Positions 46,658 to 56,423 of a stretch of DNA of 64,000 nt are shown piece after piece (within the stretch, counting starts at the first letter, position 1; the number at the start of each line of letters is the position of its first letter). Origin of the DNA: Dongia sedimenti (GTDB lineage Bacteria > Pseudomonadota > Alphaproteobacteria > Dongiales > Dongiaceae); contig JAUYVI010000005.1 of NCBI GenBank assembly GCA_030715195.1, positions 186,001-250,000 on the forward strand. Direction: 5' to 3'. The notes under the pieces are model-generated. The model had not been told where the DNA came from and ran no database searches. It worked only from the letters and a program-made list of their open reading frames with translations. The translations under genes were made by a program, and so were the position numbers.

Positions 46658-47087
46658 CGGTTCGCATGCGGCCGTGCCGTGCCGTCCAGGCGTGGCGGCG
46701 TTCAAGTTTGCCGACCCACCGCGCCACGGCATTGGCATCGGCCGGTTTCGCGATATAGCCGAGCGCCCGCACCGCGTCCGCCTTGGCGCCAAGATCGGCC
46801 TCACCGCTGATCAGCACGGTGTCGACCCGGTCGGCGTGCAGGGCGCGCGCTGTGGCCAGGCCGGTGCGGCCATCGCGCAAGGTGATATCGACCAAGGCGA
46901 GATCCGCCTGTCCCGACTCGGCCTTGGCGAGCGCGGACCGCGCATTGTCGGCGATGGCAATGACGTGATGGCCGGCATCGTTGAGCGCCGCGGCAAAGGC
47001 TGCCGCCGTCAAGAAATCGTCCTCGACGATCAGGATGCGCAGGGACATGGTCGCCAATGCGCCGCGCGCCCCATCGGCCGCACTCAC
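46647..47087 (-). CDS. Single-domain response regulator (receiver only)
   Basis: A receiver domain of 146 aa (133 aa from ATG 47048). LRILIVEDDFLT supplies the acidic pair, ALVDITL the phospho-accepting Asp, SGE the Ser position and YIAKPAD the conserved Lys. No output domain follows, so it works as a phosphate sink or by protein contact. GTG 47087 overlaps the upstream stop (GTGA); ATG 47048 is the alternative. It is co-directional with the next gene. The Hpt protein at 17150 is a possible partner (inference). Confidence 0.85.
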   Translation of the reverse strand: MSAADGARGALATMSLRILIVEDDFLTAAAFAAALNDAGHHVIAIADNARSALAKAESGQADLALVDITLRDGRTGLATARALHADRVDTVLISGEADLGAKADAVRALGYIAKPADANAVARWVGKLERRHAWTARHGRMRTARS

Positions 47088-47605
47088 GACTCCTGGCTGA
47101 TTTCCGGCGTCGGGCGCGCGTCGATCGTCGGCCCGCCGTCTTCCGTCGCCGCGACCACGGCTGCTTCCACGTCGTCGAGCTCGCGGCGCTGCAGCTTGAT
47201 CGCCTTCATGATGGCGCCGCTTTCGGTCGGGGTGATGGCCTTGCCGCGCGGCGATTCCACCGCCCGGCTGCGCCGGATCAGGTCGAGCAACCGCCCGACT
47301 GCGCCCGGCAGGTCCAGCGCCTCGACCAGCACGTCGCCCACCGGGCGCGCATTGCTCCGGGTGCGCGCGGCGAGCTGGCGGGTATAGGACTCGAAGAACG
47401 GCGCGCGCCCGGTCGCCTCATAGCAGGCGCTGTCCAGCGCCAGCGCGGTCTGCAGCGTCGGCCGGCCCGGCCGGTCGGCGTCGCTGTAGTCGCGCAGGGT
47501 CTGCGGCGAGAGTCCGGCAACCTTGGCGGCCTCTTGGGCGCTCAGCAGGCGGACGGTCTCCAGCGCGGCTTCTTCAAAGGAATCCGGAACACGCATCTTG
47601 GTCAT
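47084..47605 (-). CDS. Hypothetical protein with an HTH-like N-terminus
   Basis: A 173-aa protein. LLSAQEAAKVAGLSPQTLRDYSD looks like a helix-turn-helix of the type that reads short operators. The C-terminal part is acidic and helical (IMKAIKLQRRELDDVEAAV). GAGGAG lies eight bases before ATG 47605. It overlaps the receiver gene by 4 nt, so the two are translated together, perhaps as a regulator pair. No family recognised. Confidence 0.6.
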   Translation of the reverse strand: MTKMRVPDSFEEAALETVRLLSAQEAAKVAGLSPQTLRDYSDADRPGRPTLQTALALDSACYEATGRAPFFESYTRQLAARTRSNARPVGDVLVEALDLPGAVGRLLDLIRRSRAVESPRGKAITPTESGAIMKAIKLQRRELDDVEAAVVAATEDGGPTIDARPTPEISQES

Positions 47606-47864
47606 GGCTTGGCTCCTCGACAGAAAGCATGGCGGCGCGCGGCCAGCCCGTCGCCGTAAGGCAGAATGCGACGGGGGGACGAGCATCCTTGAACCGGGGC
47701 TGTCGGAAGAAAAAGTCGGATAAGCCGCGAAGGTTCCCCGGCCGGGGCACGCTGCGGTTCCGCACACAAACGGGTTTGAATCCAGATGTTTGCTGAAACG
47801 CGCTGGGACTGATGATTTAGCGAACGCGGAATGTGATACTCGGGCCGGACCCGTAAGGACGCTC

Positions 47865-48545
47865 ATGCTCAATCTCGTTGCCGCCGCCTGTGCCTTCGTC
47901 GCTGCGCATTTCCTGATCTCGTCCACCGGCCTCCGCCCGCGTCTGGTCAGCCGCATCGGGGAGCGCGCCTATACCGCACTGTTCTCGCTCCAGGCGCTGC
48001 TCCTGATCGTCTGGATGGCCTTGGCGTTTCAAGCGGCGCCGCGCGACCGCCTGCTCTGGGAGATTCCGGGCATCGCGCACCTGCTGCTGACCGTGATGCC
48101 CATCGTGCTCGTGCTGGCGGCCGCCGGCTTCGGCAACCCGAACCCTTCGGCGGTGATGATGGCGGCCCCCGACGGCGGCTGGCAGCCAAAAGGCATTCTC
48201 ACCGTGACCCGCCATCCGGTGATGTGGGCCTTCGGTCTCTGGGCCTTGCTGCATGCCTTCGCCAATGGCGATCTGGCCGGCCTGGTCTTCTTCGGCGCCT
48301 TCGCCGTGCTGGCGTTGCTGGGTACCTTGGCAATCGACGCCAAGAAGCGCCACGCTTGGACGCCGGAGGGCTGGCAGGCTTTCTCGGCGGCGACCTCGAA
48401 CCTGCCCTTCCTGGCCATCGCACAAGGCCGCACCAGGCTGGATTGGAAGGGCATCGGATGGAAGCCGGTCGCAATCGCGGCGGGCCTCTATCTCGCCGTC
48501 ATCTTCTGGTTCCACCCACGGGTGATCGGCGCGCCGCTGTTCTAG
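47865..48545 (+). CDS. NnrU family membrane protein
   Basis: A 226-aa integral membrane protein with about six helices. TVTRHPVMWAFGLWALLH is the NnrU signature, related to isoprenylcysteine methyltransferase-like folds. NnrU proteins were first noted beside denitrification genes, but no denitrification gene or FNR box is here. Start ATG 47865; a longer frame from 47790 has no ribosome site. Confidence 0.88.
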   Translation: MLNLVAAACAFVAAHFLISSTGLRPRLVSRIGERAYTALFSLQALLLIVWMALAFQAAPRDRLLWEIPGIAHLLLTVMPIVLVLAAAGFGNPNPSAVMMAAPDGGWQPKGILTVTRHPVMWAFGLWALLHAFANGDLAGLVFFGAFAVLALLGTLAIDAKKRHAWTPEGWQAFSAATSNLPFLAIAQGRTRLDWKGIGWKPVAIAAGLYLAVIFWFHPRVIGAPLF

Positions 48546-48866
48546 CTACTCCACCCGCACCGCGGTGCCGCTGGCGCTGACCATCAGCATGCTGCCGTTC
48601 TTGCCGATCACCTCGTAATCGAGATCGACGCCGACCACGGCATTGCCGCCGGCCTCGCGCGCCGCTTGCTGCAATTCGCGCAGCGCCGTCTCGCGGGCGC
48701 CGCGCAACGCGTCCTCATAGGCGCCGGACCGGCCCCCGACGATGTCGGTCACCGAGGCGAACAGATCGCGAAAGATGTTGGCGCCGACGATCGCCTCGCC
48801 GGCCACCACGCCGAGATATTCGACGATGCGGCTGCCTTCGATGCCGGGGGTCGTGGTGACGATCAT
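48546..48866 (-). CDS. YbjQ (UPF0145) family protein
   Basis: A 106-aa protein with [35 protein letters not shown] and [16 protein letters not shown], the hallmarks of the YbjQ family, which forms pentameric rings of unknown function. Its ATG overlaps the stop of the antiporter gene by 4 nt, so it is co-translated. Confidence 0.93.
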   Translation of the reverse strand: MIVTTTPGIEGSRIVEYLGVVAGEAIVGANIFRDLFASVTDIVGGRSGAYEDALRGARETALRELQQAAREAGGNAVVGVDLDYEVIGKNGSMLMVSASGTAVRVE

Positions 48867-50668
48867 GATTCCTGCTCCTGCTGGCTGGACTTGGATCGGA
48901 TGGCATGGCTGTCGCCGCGCCCGGCTTCGACCGACGCCTTCTGCAGCTCCGCGCGGAAATCGTCGCGCTTCTGGTGGATCGAGGCGATCACCGGTCCCAT
49001 CGGCACGCCGAGCGCCACCAGGGACGCCTCCGACAATTGCAGGCTGGCCTCGACCGTCTCCGGCACCGCATCGGTGGCGCCGATCGCATAGAGATGCCGC
49101 GCGTGCTCGGCATCGCGGGCGCGGGAGATGATCTTCACGTCGGGCCGCATGGCGCGCACCTGGGCGACCACCCGGTCGATCGCCTCGCGCGCCTGGATGG
49201 TGATGACCACGGCGCGGGCATCCGGCAGACCGCAGGCATTCAGGAACATCGGGTCGGCGGCGTCGCCGAAAAACACCCGATGCCCGGTGCGACGATCGCG
49301 GGTGACCGCCGCGGCGTCGAAATCCGCCGCGACGAAGGCGACGCCATGCTCGGTCAGCAAGGCGGCGGTGACTTTGCCCACGCGCCCGAAGCCGACCACG
49401 ATGGCGTGCCCTTTCAGCAGCTCCGGCACCACCGCGAGCTCCGGATCCGGCACATCCTTCTGCGCCAGGATCGGCGCCAGCCGCCGCGCGGCGATCGCGA
49501 GCAGCGGCAGCAGCACCATGGTGAGCGAGGTCGCGACCAGGGCGAAGCGCGCGGTCGGCGCATCGATCAGTTGCGTGGCGGCCGCCATGCCGATCGTGAC
49601 GAAGGCGAATTCCCCGCCTGGCCCCAGCAACAGCCCGAGCTCAAGGGCGACCGGCCGGGGCAAGCGGAAGCCGAGGGCCAGTCCGGCCGTCAGCAGCGCC
49701 TTGACGGCGATGATTCCGGCCACGGCGGCGGCGATCCAGGCCGGATTGTGGATGATCTCCCGCACGTCGATTCCCATTCCGACGCTGAAGAAGAAGACGC
49801 CGAGCAGGAGACTCTTGAACGGCTCGATCGTGGCCTGGACCGCCTTGCCGTATTCGGTATCGGCCAGCAGCAGCCCGGCGACGAAGGCGCCGAGCGCCAT
49901 GGAGAGCCCGGCTTGGTGCGCCGCGACCCCGGCGGCGACGATCACGAACAAGGTCGCCGCGATGAACAGGTCGTTCGACCGCGTGCTGGCGGCGAAGCGG
50001 AACACCGGGCGCAGCAGCAACCGGCCGAGAATGGCGATGACACCCAAGGTCAGCACCGCCTGGAGCAGCGCGCGCGCGATGCTCCCCAGCAGCGAGCCAT
50101 GGGTGTCGCCGCCCAGGATCGAGACGAAGATCAGCACCGGCACCACCGCCAGGTCCTGCGCCAGCAGCACCGAGAATCCCGCCCGCCCCAGCGTCGTGGT
50201 GAGCCTGCCTTGATTCGACAGCAGCTCCAGGACGATCGCGGTCGAGGACAGCGACAGGCTGGCGCCGAGGATGATCGCCGCGGCGGCCGGCTGCCCGCTC
50301 AGCCAGAGCACCAGGCCGATCGCCGCGGTCGCGGTCAGCACCTGCAGCGAGCCCAGGCCGAAGACCAGCCGGCGCATGGTGATCAGGCGTTGCAGCGAGA
50401 GTTCGAGGCCGATCAGGAACAGCAGGAAGACGACGCCGAGCTCGGCGATGCTGGAGACACTCTCGGTATCGACGATGGTGAACCAATAGAGCGCCGGAAT
50501 CGAAGCCATGAACGAGCCGAGGCCCAAAGGCCCCAGCAGCGCCCCGGCGCCGAGATAGCCGAGGATCGGGCTGACTCCGAAGTGGCGCAGCACCGGCACC
50601 ACCAGCCCGGCCGTCGCCAGCAGGACCAGCGCGTCGCTATAGACCCCGATGTTGAACGCGTCTTCCAT
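48863..50668 (-). CDS. CPA2-family monovalent cation:proton antiporter with RCK domain (KefB/C-like)
   Basis: A 601-aa protein with 12-13 helices and a cytoplasmic TrkA-N/RCK domain at about residues 400-530 ([18 protein letters not shown] Rossmann loop). [21 protein letters not shown] is the CPA2 opening and [12 protein letters not shown] and [13 protein letters not shown] are family motifs. It resembles KefB/KefC, which expel K+ during electrophile stress; no KefF/KefG ancillary protein is present. ATG 50668 lies near GGGGCGG. YbjQ is coupled downstream. Confidence 0.92.
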   Translation of the reverse strand: MEDAFNIGVYSDALVLLATAGLVVPVLRHFGVSPILGYLGAGALLGPLGLGSFMASIPALYWFTIVDTESVSSIAELGVVFLLFLIGLELSLQRLITMRRLVFGLGSLQVLTATAAIGLVLWLSGQPAAAAIILGASLSLSSTAIVLELLSNQGRLTTTLGRAGFSVLLAQDLAVVPVLIFVSILGGDTHGSLLGSIARALLQAVLTLGVIAILGRLLLRPVFRFAASTRSNDLFIAATLFVIVAAGVAAHQAGLSMALGAFVAGLLLADTEYGKAVQATIEPFKSLLLGVFFFSVGMGIDVREIIHNPAWIAAAVAGIIAVKALLTAGLALGFRLPRPVALELGLLLGPGGEFAFVTIGMAAATQLIDAPTARFALVATSLTMVLLPLLAIAARRLAPILAQKDVPDPELAVVPELLKGHAIVVGFGRVGKVTAALLTEHGVAFVAADFDAAAVTRDRRTGHRVFFGDAADPMFLNACGLPDARAVVITIQAREAIDRVVAQVRAMRPDVKIISRARDAEHARHLYAIGATDAVPETVEASLQLSEASLVALGVPMGPVIASIHQKRDDFRAELQKASVEAGRGDSHAIRSKSSQQEQES

Positions 50669-50713
50669 GCCGCCCCCTATCCAAGGCGGCATTGTGGCAT
50701 GCGCAACCACCGA

Positions 50714-50788
50714 CGTCATGGCCGGGCTTGACCCGGCCATCTGTTTCCGTGCGGAGAAAGATGCCCGGATCAAGTCCGGACATGACGG
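50714..50788. repeat. Paired palindromic extragenic repeat (REP/BIME-like), copy 2
   Basis: Two imperfect palindromes in opposite orientation, at 50718-50740 (ATGGCCGGG...CCCGGCCAT) and 50761-50783 (ATGCCCGGAT...TCCGGACAT), with inner ends 20 nt apart, exactly as at 3544-3620. It lies between the antiporter start and argG stop. GTCAT and ATGAC flank the pair. Confidence 0.85.
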
Positions 50789-50798
50789 TGTATTTGAG

Positions 50799-52022
<1,224 letters not shown>

Positions 52023-52144
52023 GGTGATTCCAATCGGAAGGGTTCGAAAAGCGCCGGGAAACTAGGGGATCGCCGGGATTGAGGCAAGGCACTGCCCCAG
52101 GGCCGCGTGGCTGGCGGGCCATAGGACACCCGTACTAGGCGAGT

Positions 52145-52159
52145 TTAACCGGCTGTTAG
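52145..52159 (+). promoter_or_regulatory. CtrA-like half-perfect box
   Basis: TTAACCGGCTGTTAG matches TTAA-N7-TTAA with one mismatch in the second half. It lies 50 bp upstream of the carbonic anhydrase ATG, a similar offset to the perfect box at 43195. Confidence 0.35.
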
Positions 52160-52208
52160 CGCCTCGTCGGTAGATTCCAGCGACCCGTTCATTGCCAAAG
52201 GAATCTGC

Positions 52209-53018
52209 ATGTCCAGAATGTTGCTCGGTCGCCGTCGTGCCCTCCAGGTCATGGCCGGGGCTGCGGCGATCGCCTGTCCGGTCTGCCGCGCGCTCGCCGA
52301 AGAGAAAGCGGCGGAAGCGCCCCACGTGGCCGATCACAGCGCGGCACCGCACTGGAGCTACGAAGGCGAGGCCGGACCGGAGCATTGGGGCGATCTCTCG
52401 GCCGACTTCAGGTCCTGCGCGATCGGGATCGAGCAGACGCCGATCGACCTCGCCCGCGCGGTGCGCGCGGAAACCGGCGCGATCGAGCCCGCTTTCCCGA
52501 AGATGCCGCTCACCATTCTGAACAACGGCCACACCATCCAGGTGAATTGTGCACCGGGCGGCTATTCGAACGTCTCCGGTCAGTATTTCGATCTGGTGCA
52601 ATTCCACTTCCATCATCCGAGCGAGCATCTGCTGGCCGGCACGAAGTTCGACATGGAGCTCCACTTCGTCCACAAGGCGCTCGACGGAAAGCTCGCGGTG
52701 CTCGGTGTCTTCATCCGCCCGGGCAAGGAGAACGCCGATCTCGCGCCGATCTGGGCCGCCATGCCGAAGCAGGCCGGCGAGCCGGTGAAGGTCGGCTCCA
52801 CCATCGACCCCGCGGCCTTGCTGCCGAAGGACCGGCGGCATTTCCGTTACAAGGGATCGCTGACCACGCCGCCCTGTTCGGAAGGTGTGCTCTGGTCGGT
52901 GTTCGAGCAGCCGATCGAGGCTTCTTCCGCCCAGATCCGGCGGTTCGCCGAGCTGTTCCCGCTGAACGCGCGGCCGGTCCAATCGCTCAACAGCCGCTAT
53001 CTCCTGGAATCGTTCTGA
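52209..53018 (+). CDS. Alpha-class carbonic anhydrase
   Basis: A 269-aa periplasmic enzyme that hydrates CO2. The signal peptide includes RRALQVMAGAAAIACPVCRALA, possibly a Tat type because of GRRRAL. The zinc His ligands are the two in FHFHHPSEH and one in ELHFVH. Cys in RSCAIGIEQTP and TTPPCSEGVLW form the usual disulphide. The mature domain is complete. A CtrA-like half-site lies upstream. Confidence 0.94.
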   Translation: MSRMLLGRRRALQVMAGAAAIACPVCRALAEEKAAEAPHVADHSAAPHWSYEGEAGPEHWGDLSADFRSCAIGIEQTPIDLARAVRAETGAIEPAFPKMPLTILNNGHTIQVNCAPGGYSNVSGQYFDLVQFHFHHPSEHLLAGTKFDMELHFVHKALDGKLAVLGVFIRPGKENADLAPIWAAMPKQAGEPVKVGSTIDPAALLPKDRRHFRYKGSLTTPPCSEGVLWSVFEQPIEASSAQIRRFAELFPLNARPVQSLNSRYLLESF

Positions 53019-53033
53019 CGCCGGGCGAAGCGG

Positions 53034-54116
53034 CTACTTGAGCCGCTTCAGCTCCAGCCCGGCATCGATGAACTCGAGATTGCCGGCGCCGGCCTTGCTC
53101 GCCACGGCCGCTTCGAAATGCCTGCGCGCGGCCTTGCGGTCGTCCTGCAGCAGGGCCCATTGCCCGAGATAGTATTGCGTCTCGGCCACGAGATTGGCCG
53201 TGGCGGCGGCATCGCGCACCCGGGCGGCCGCGACGAGATCGGCTTCGCTCAGATTCCCCTGATAGAAGGCGACGATCGGCAGCGGCCATTGCTCGGGCGG
53301 GTAGGCCTTGGCCGCCGCATCCAACGGCGCCATATCCATCTTACCGTTGCCGGCCTTGCCCCGCGTGATGGTGAGCCGTAGCGCCGCATAGGGATTGTTG
53401 CTGCGGCTCTGCATGACGGTCTCGAAATCATCCGCCGCGGCGGCATTATCGCCCTTCAGCATCTCGGCGCGTCCGCGGTTGTAGAGCGCGTCCAGCGCCG
53501 TCGGCTCTTTCTTCAGCAGCGCATTGAGATCGCTGATCGCGTCCTCGTTCCGCCCCAGCGCGATCAGCAGTCCCGCCCGCTGCAGCCGCGAGATCGCGTC
53601 ATCGGGCCGCTGGCCCAGCACGGCCGAAAGATCCTTCACCGCCGCTTCGGTCTTGCCCTGGTTCACATAGATCAGCGCCCGGTAGAACAGCGTGTCCGCG
53701 TCATTGGGTGCGAGATCGAGCAAATGCGCGAAATCCGCCAGCGCGGAGTTGGTCTGCCCCATCAGCGCATAGGCGGCGCCGCGGTTGTAGAGCGCGTCGG
53801 TCGCCTGCGGATCGACCTTGAGCGCCTCGGAGAAATCCAGGATCGCCGCTTTCATCTCCCGGCGCTGGGCCTGCGCCTTGCCGCGGAACACATAGGCGGC
53901 GCCCAGCGCCTTGCCGCGCAGCGTGCCGCCGGTGATCAGCTGGGTGCAGGCCACCGCCCGCGCCGCCGGATCGGCGCCGGTCTCGCAGGGCTTCATCTCC
54001 TCCAGCACGGGATCGGGCTTGGCGGCCGGGGGAGTCTCGGCGACCGCCATCTCGACCGAGGCAGTCCACAGAATTGCGAAGCTGAATAACAGCAGTGAGA
54101 GAACGTCTCTGGGCAC
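53034..54116 (-). CDS. Exported TPR-repeat protein
   Basis: A 360-aa protein. A hydrophobic N-terminus (SLLLFSFAILWTASV) is followed by a run of tetratricopeptide repeats (for example ALYNRGAAYALMGQTNSALA and ALYNRGRAEMLKGDNAAAA). TPR proteins act as scaffolds. The start is uncertain: GTG 54116 gives a clean signal peptide, while ATG 54200 or TTG 54263 would add an Arg-rich extension. Its promoter region would share the FNR-like box near 54250. Partners unknown. Confidence 0.8.
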   Translation of the reverse strand: MPRDVLSLLLFSFAILWTASVEMAVAETPPAAKPDPVLEEMKPCETGADPAARAVACTQLITGGTLRGKALGAAYVFRGKAQAQRREMKAAILDFSEALKVDPQATDALYNRGAAYALMGQTNSALADFAHLLDLAPNDADTLFYRALIYVNQGKTEAAVKDLSAVLGQRPDDAISRLQRAGLLIALGRNEDAISDLNALLKKEPTALDALYNRGRAEMLKGDNAAAADDFETVMQSRSNNPYAALRLTITRGKAGNGKMDMAPLDAAAKAYPPEQWPLPIVAFYQGNLSEADLVAAARVRDAAATANLVAETQYYLGQWALLQDDRKAARRHFEAAVASKAGAGNLEFIDAGLELKRLK

Positions 54117-54436
54117 CGGCGCGCTCGATGAAACGGGGTGTCGGTCAATAGCATGGGCGCGTCGCCTGCGGCTTGAATAAGTGGCGCGGTGCCGTCGCAT
54201 GCGCTGGTTGTTGTTACCGAATTCGCTCCATGGTCTCGGGAACGACCAGTTGTTTTGTATCAAGGAATTAGGGGGTTTTACGTAGTCGGTTAGTAATTCC
54301 CTCTTAAGGTCTTAGGCTTAATATCCCAGATCGCCATTGGCCTGTGTAGCGGCGCCGGAATGTGCGCGGCCGGAGCAATCGACAGCGATGTGAATTTGTG
54401 CGCTGGCGGCGCCGGCGAAACCCAGAGAGAAATGAG
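54117..54436. other. Divergent intergenic region before the first chemoreceptor
   Basis: This 320-bp gap holds no gene. A moderately AT-rich part from about 54230 to 54340 contains an FNR/FixK-like box (54250-54263) and TTAA elements near 54304 and 54319. It should carry the promoters of the TPR gene (minus) and the chemoreceptor (plus). Confidence 0.6.
54250..54263. promoter_or_regulatory. FNR/FixK-like box upstream of chemoreceptor 1
   Basis: TTGTTTTGTATCAA matches the TTGAT-N4-ATCAA consensus at nine of ten defined positions. It is 174 bp upstream of the first chemoreceptor start and 134 bp upstream of the TPR gene start. A second such box precedes the other chemoreceptor (56279). Confidence 0.4.
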
Positions 54437-56116
54437 ATGAAGAACCTGAAGATCCGAACCAAGATTTACGGTGCTTTTGCCGCCGTCCTGGTGCTGATGT
54501 CGGTCCTCGGGGGCTTTGCCATCTTTGAATTGGCGGCCGTCAACCAGGCCTCGACCGACATGGCGGTCAACTGGATGCCCAGCATCAAGACCGTGGGCCA
54601 ACTCGACGTTGCCATCGGCGACTTCCGCATCGAGGAAGAGATGCACGTCCTGCAGACCGACGACGAGGGCATGGCGGCTCAGGAAAAAGCCATGGCCGAG
54701 ATCAAGGATCGGATCGCGGGTATTCGCAAGGTCTACGAACCGCTGATCAGTTCCGACGATGAGCGGACGACCTATGACGCCTTCTCCAAGCTCTGGGACG
54801 AGTATCTCGGCATCAACAAGGATGTATTGGCGTTCTCGCGCGGCAATGAAAACGACAAGGCCCGCGACCTGCTGAACGCCAAGTCGCGGGAATTGTTCGA
54901 GCAGGCCGGCGAAAGGATTGCGCGCCTGGCCAGCATCAACCAGGCGGGCGGCGAGGACGCCAGCGCCAATGGCGACGCGCTCTATTCCTCCTCGAGGATC
55001 TTCATCATCGGCTTGGTCGCCGTCTCGCTGGCGCTCGCCGGGTCGCTCGCCTATCTGATTGTGCGCAATGTCTCCGCGCCGATCACGCGCATGACCGTCG
55101 CGATGACGCGCCTCGGCCAGGGCGATAAGAGCATCGATGTCATAGGCACCGAGCGCGGCGACGAGATCGGCGGGATGGCGAATGCGCTGCAGGTGTTCAA
55201 GGACACCGCGATCGAGGCGGACCGCATGGCGGCCGAACAGGCGGCGGCGCAAGAGGCCAGGCTGGCGCGCGCCCGGATCATCGACGAACTGACCGAGAAC
55301 TTCGACCGCGAAGCGACCGCGGTCGTGAAAACGGTCGCCTCGGCCGCGACCGAGATGCAGGCGACCGCGACTTCGATGACCGCGACCGCGGAAGAAACCG
55401 CGCGGCAGTCCACCGCCGTCGCGGCCGCCTCGGAAGAGGCTTCGACCAACGTGCAGACCGTCGCCTCGGCGACCGAGGAGCTGACTGCCTCCATCAGCGA
55501 GATCACCACCCAGGTCACGGAGTCCACGCGGATCGTCGGCGAGGCGGTGCATCAGGCCGGTGAGACCACGGCCCGGGTCCAGGGTCTCTCCGAAGCGGCG
55601 CAGAAGATCGGCGACGTCGTCCGCCTGATCAACGACATCGCCGGGCAGACCAACTTGCTGGCGCTCAACGCCACGATCGAGGCGGCGCGCGCCGGCGAGG
55701 CGGGCAAGGGCTTCGCCGTGGTGGCTTCCGAGGTCAAGACTCTGGCGACGCAGACCGCGCGGGCGACCGAGGAGATCGCCGGCCAGGTCCGCTCCATCCA
55801 GGAAGCGACCGCGAGCTCCGCCCAGGCGATCGAGAACATCACCCGCACCATCGGGCGGGTGAACGAGATCTCGACCGCCATTGCATCTGCGGTCGAGGAG
55901 CAGGGTGCGGCGACCCAGGAGATTGCCCGCAACGTCCAGCAGGCCGCGATCGGCACGCAGGAGGTTTCCTCCAACATCGTCTCGGTGACCGAGGCGGCAC
56001 AGCATACCGGCGCCGCGGCGAGCCAGCTGCTGGCCGGTTCGAACGATCTTGCCAAGCAGGCCGAGATCATGCGGACCGAGGTGGAGAAGTACATCGCCGG
56101 GGTCAAAGCAGCCTGA
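54437..56116 (+). CDS. Methyl-accepting chemotaxis protein with four-helix-bundle sensor
   Basis: A 559-aa transducer. TM1 is about residues 11-33, a periplasmic domain of about 160 residues resembles the four-helix bundle MCP sensor, TM2 is near 190-215, and a HAMP domain follows. The C-terminal signalling hairpin is intact, with [20 protein letters not shown] near residue 400. A classical CheR-binding tail is absent. ATG 54437 was chosen for the standard [12 protein letters not shown] opening. It adjoins a second chemoreceptor with which it shares much of the signalling domain. Confidence 0.94.
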   Translation: MKNLKIRTKIYGAFAAVLVLMSVLGGFAIFELAAVNQASTDMAVNWMPSIKTVGQLDVAIGDFRIEEEMHVLQTDDEGMAAQEKAMAEIKDRIAGIRKVYEPLISSDDERTTYDAFSKLWDEYLGINKDVLAFSRGNENDKARDLLNAKSRELFEQAGERIARLASINQAGGEDASANGDALYSSSRIFIIGLVAVSLALAGSLAYLIVRNVSAPITRMTVAMTRLGQGDKSIDVIGTERGDEIGGMANALQVFKDTAIEADRMAAEQAAAQEARLARARIIDELTENFDREATAVVKTVASAATEMQATATSMTATAEETARQSTAVAAASEEASTNVQTVASATEELTASISEITTQVTESTRIVGEAVHQAGETTARVQGLSEAAQKIGDVVRLINDIAGQTNLLALNATIEAARAGEAGKGFAVVASEVKTLATQTARATEEIAGQVRSIQEATASSAQAIENITRTIGRVNEISTAIASAVEEQGAATQEIARNVQQAAIGTQEVSSNIVSVTEAAQHTGAAASQLLAGSNDLAKQAEIMRTEVEKYIAGVKAA

Positions 56117-56146
56117 AGCGGTTCCTCCCCGCCTCCTGCTGACAGC

Positions 56147-56174
56147 GGGGCGCCCGGCGCAAGCCGGGCGCCCC
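56147..56174 (+). terminator. Strong hairpin, probable terminator of chemoreceptor 1
   Basis: GGGGCGCCCGGC and GCCGGGCGCCCC form a perfect 12-bp stem closed by a GCAA tetraloop (GNRA). It lies 31 bp after the chemoreceptor stop. Only GTGCGCGTTTG follows, so the U-tract is weak; it may need Rho or act as an mRNA 3' stabiliser. Confidence 0.55.
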
Positions 56175-56278
56175 GTGCGCGTTTGCCTGCGACGCGGTGC
56201 CGCGCGTGAGGTGCGCGGCACGGCGTCGATGCGGAAATCCCGGCCAACACCCTGAATCAGTACCGTTTTTACCTGATC

Positions 56279-56292
56279 TTGATGTAAATCAC
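56279..56292. promoter_or_regulatory. FNR/FixK-like box upstream of chemoreceptor 2
   Basis: TTGATGTAAATCAC matches TTGAT-N4-ATCAA at nine of ten defined positions. It sits in an AT-rich stretch 132 bp before the ATG at 56424. Such boxes bind oxygen-responsive CRP/FNR regulators. Confidence 0.45.
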
Positions 56293-56423
56293 TTTATTAG
56301 CAATTTCAAATAGTTATAACCCAAGCCTGGGATTTCTTTCATGCTCTGTTAAGAGCCACGCTCTAGGGTCCGTGCGGACATTAATCTCAGCCGCGGCAAT
56401 GCGGCGAAACGCGGGACAGCATC

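Larger units (their letters stand above)
56117..56423. other. Intergenic region between the two chemoreceptors
   Basis: The 307 bp hold no gene. The first third contains a strong hairpin (56147-56174). From about 56255 to 56345 the DNA is AT-rich with an FNR/FixK-like box (56279-56292), followed by GC-rich leader. The second chemoreceptor therefore probably has its own promoter. Confidence 0.65.
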
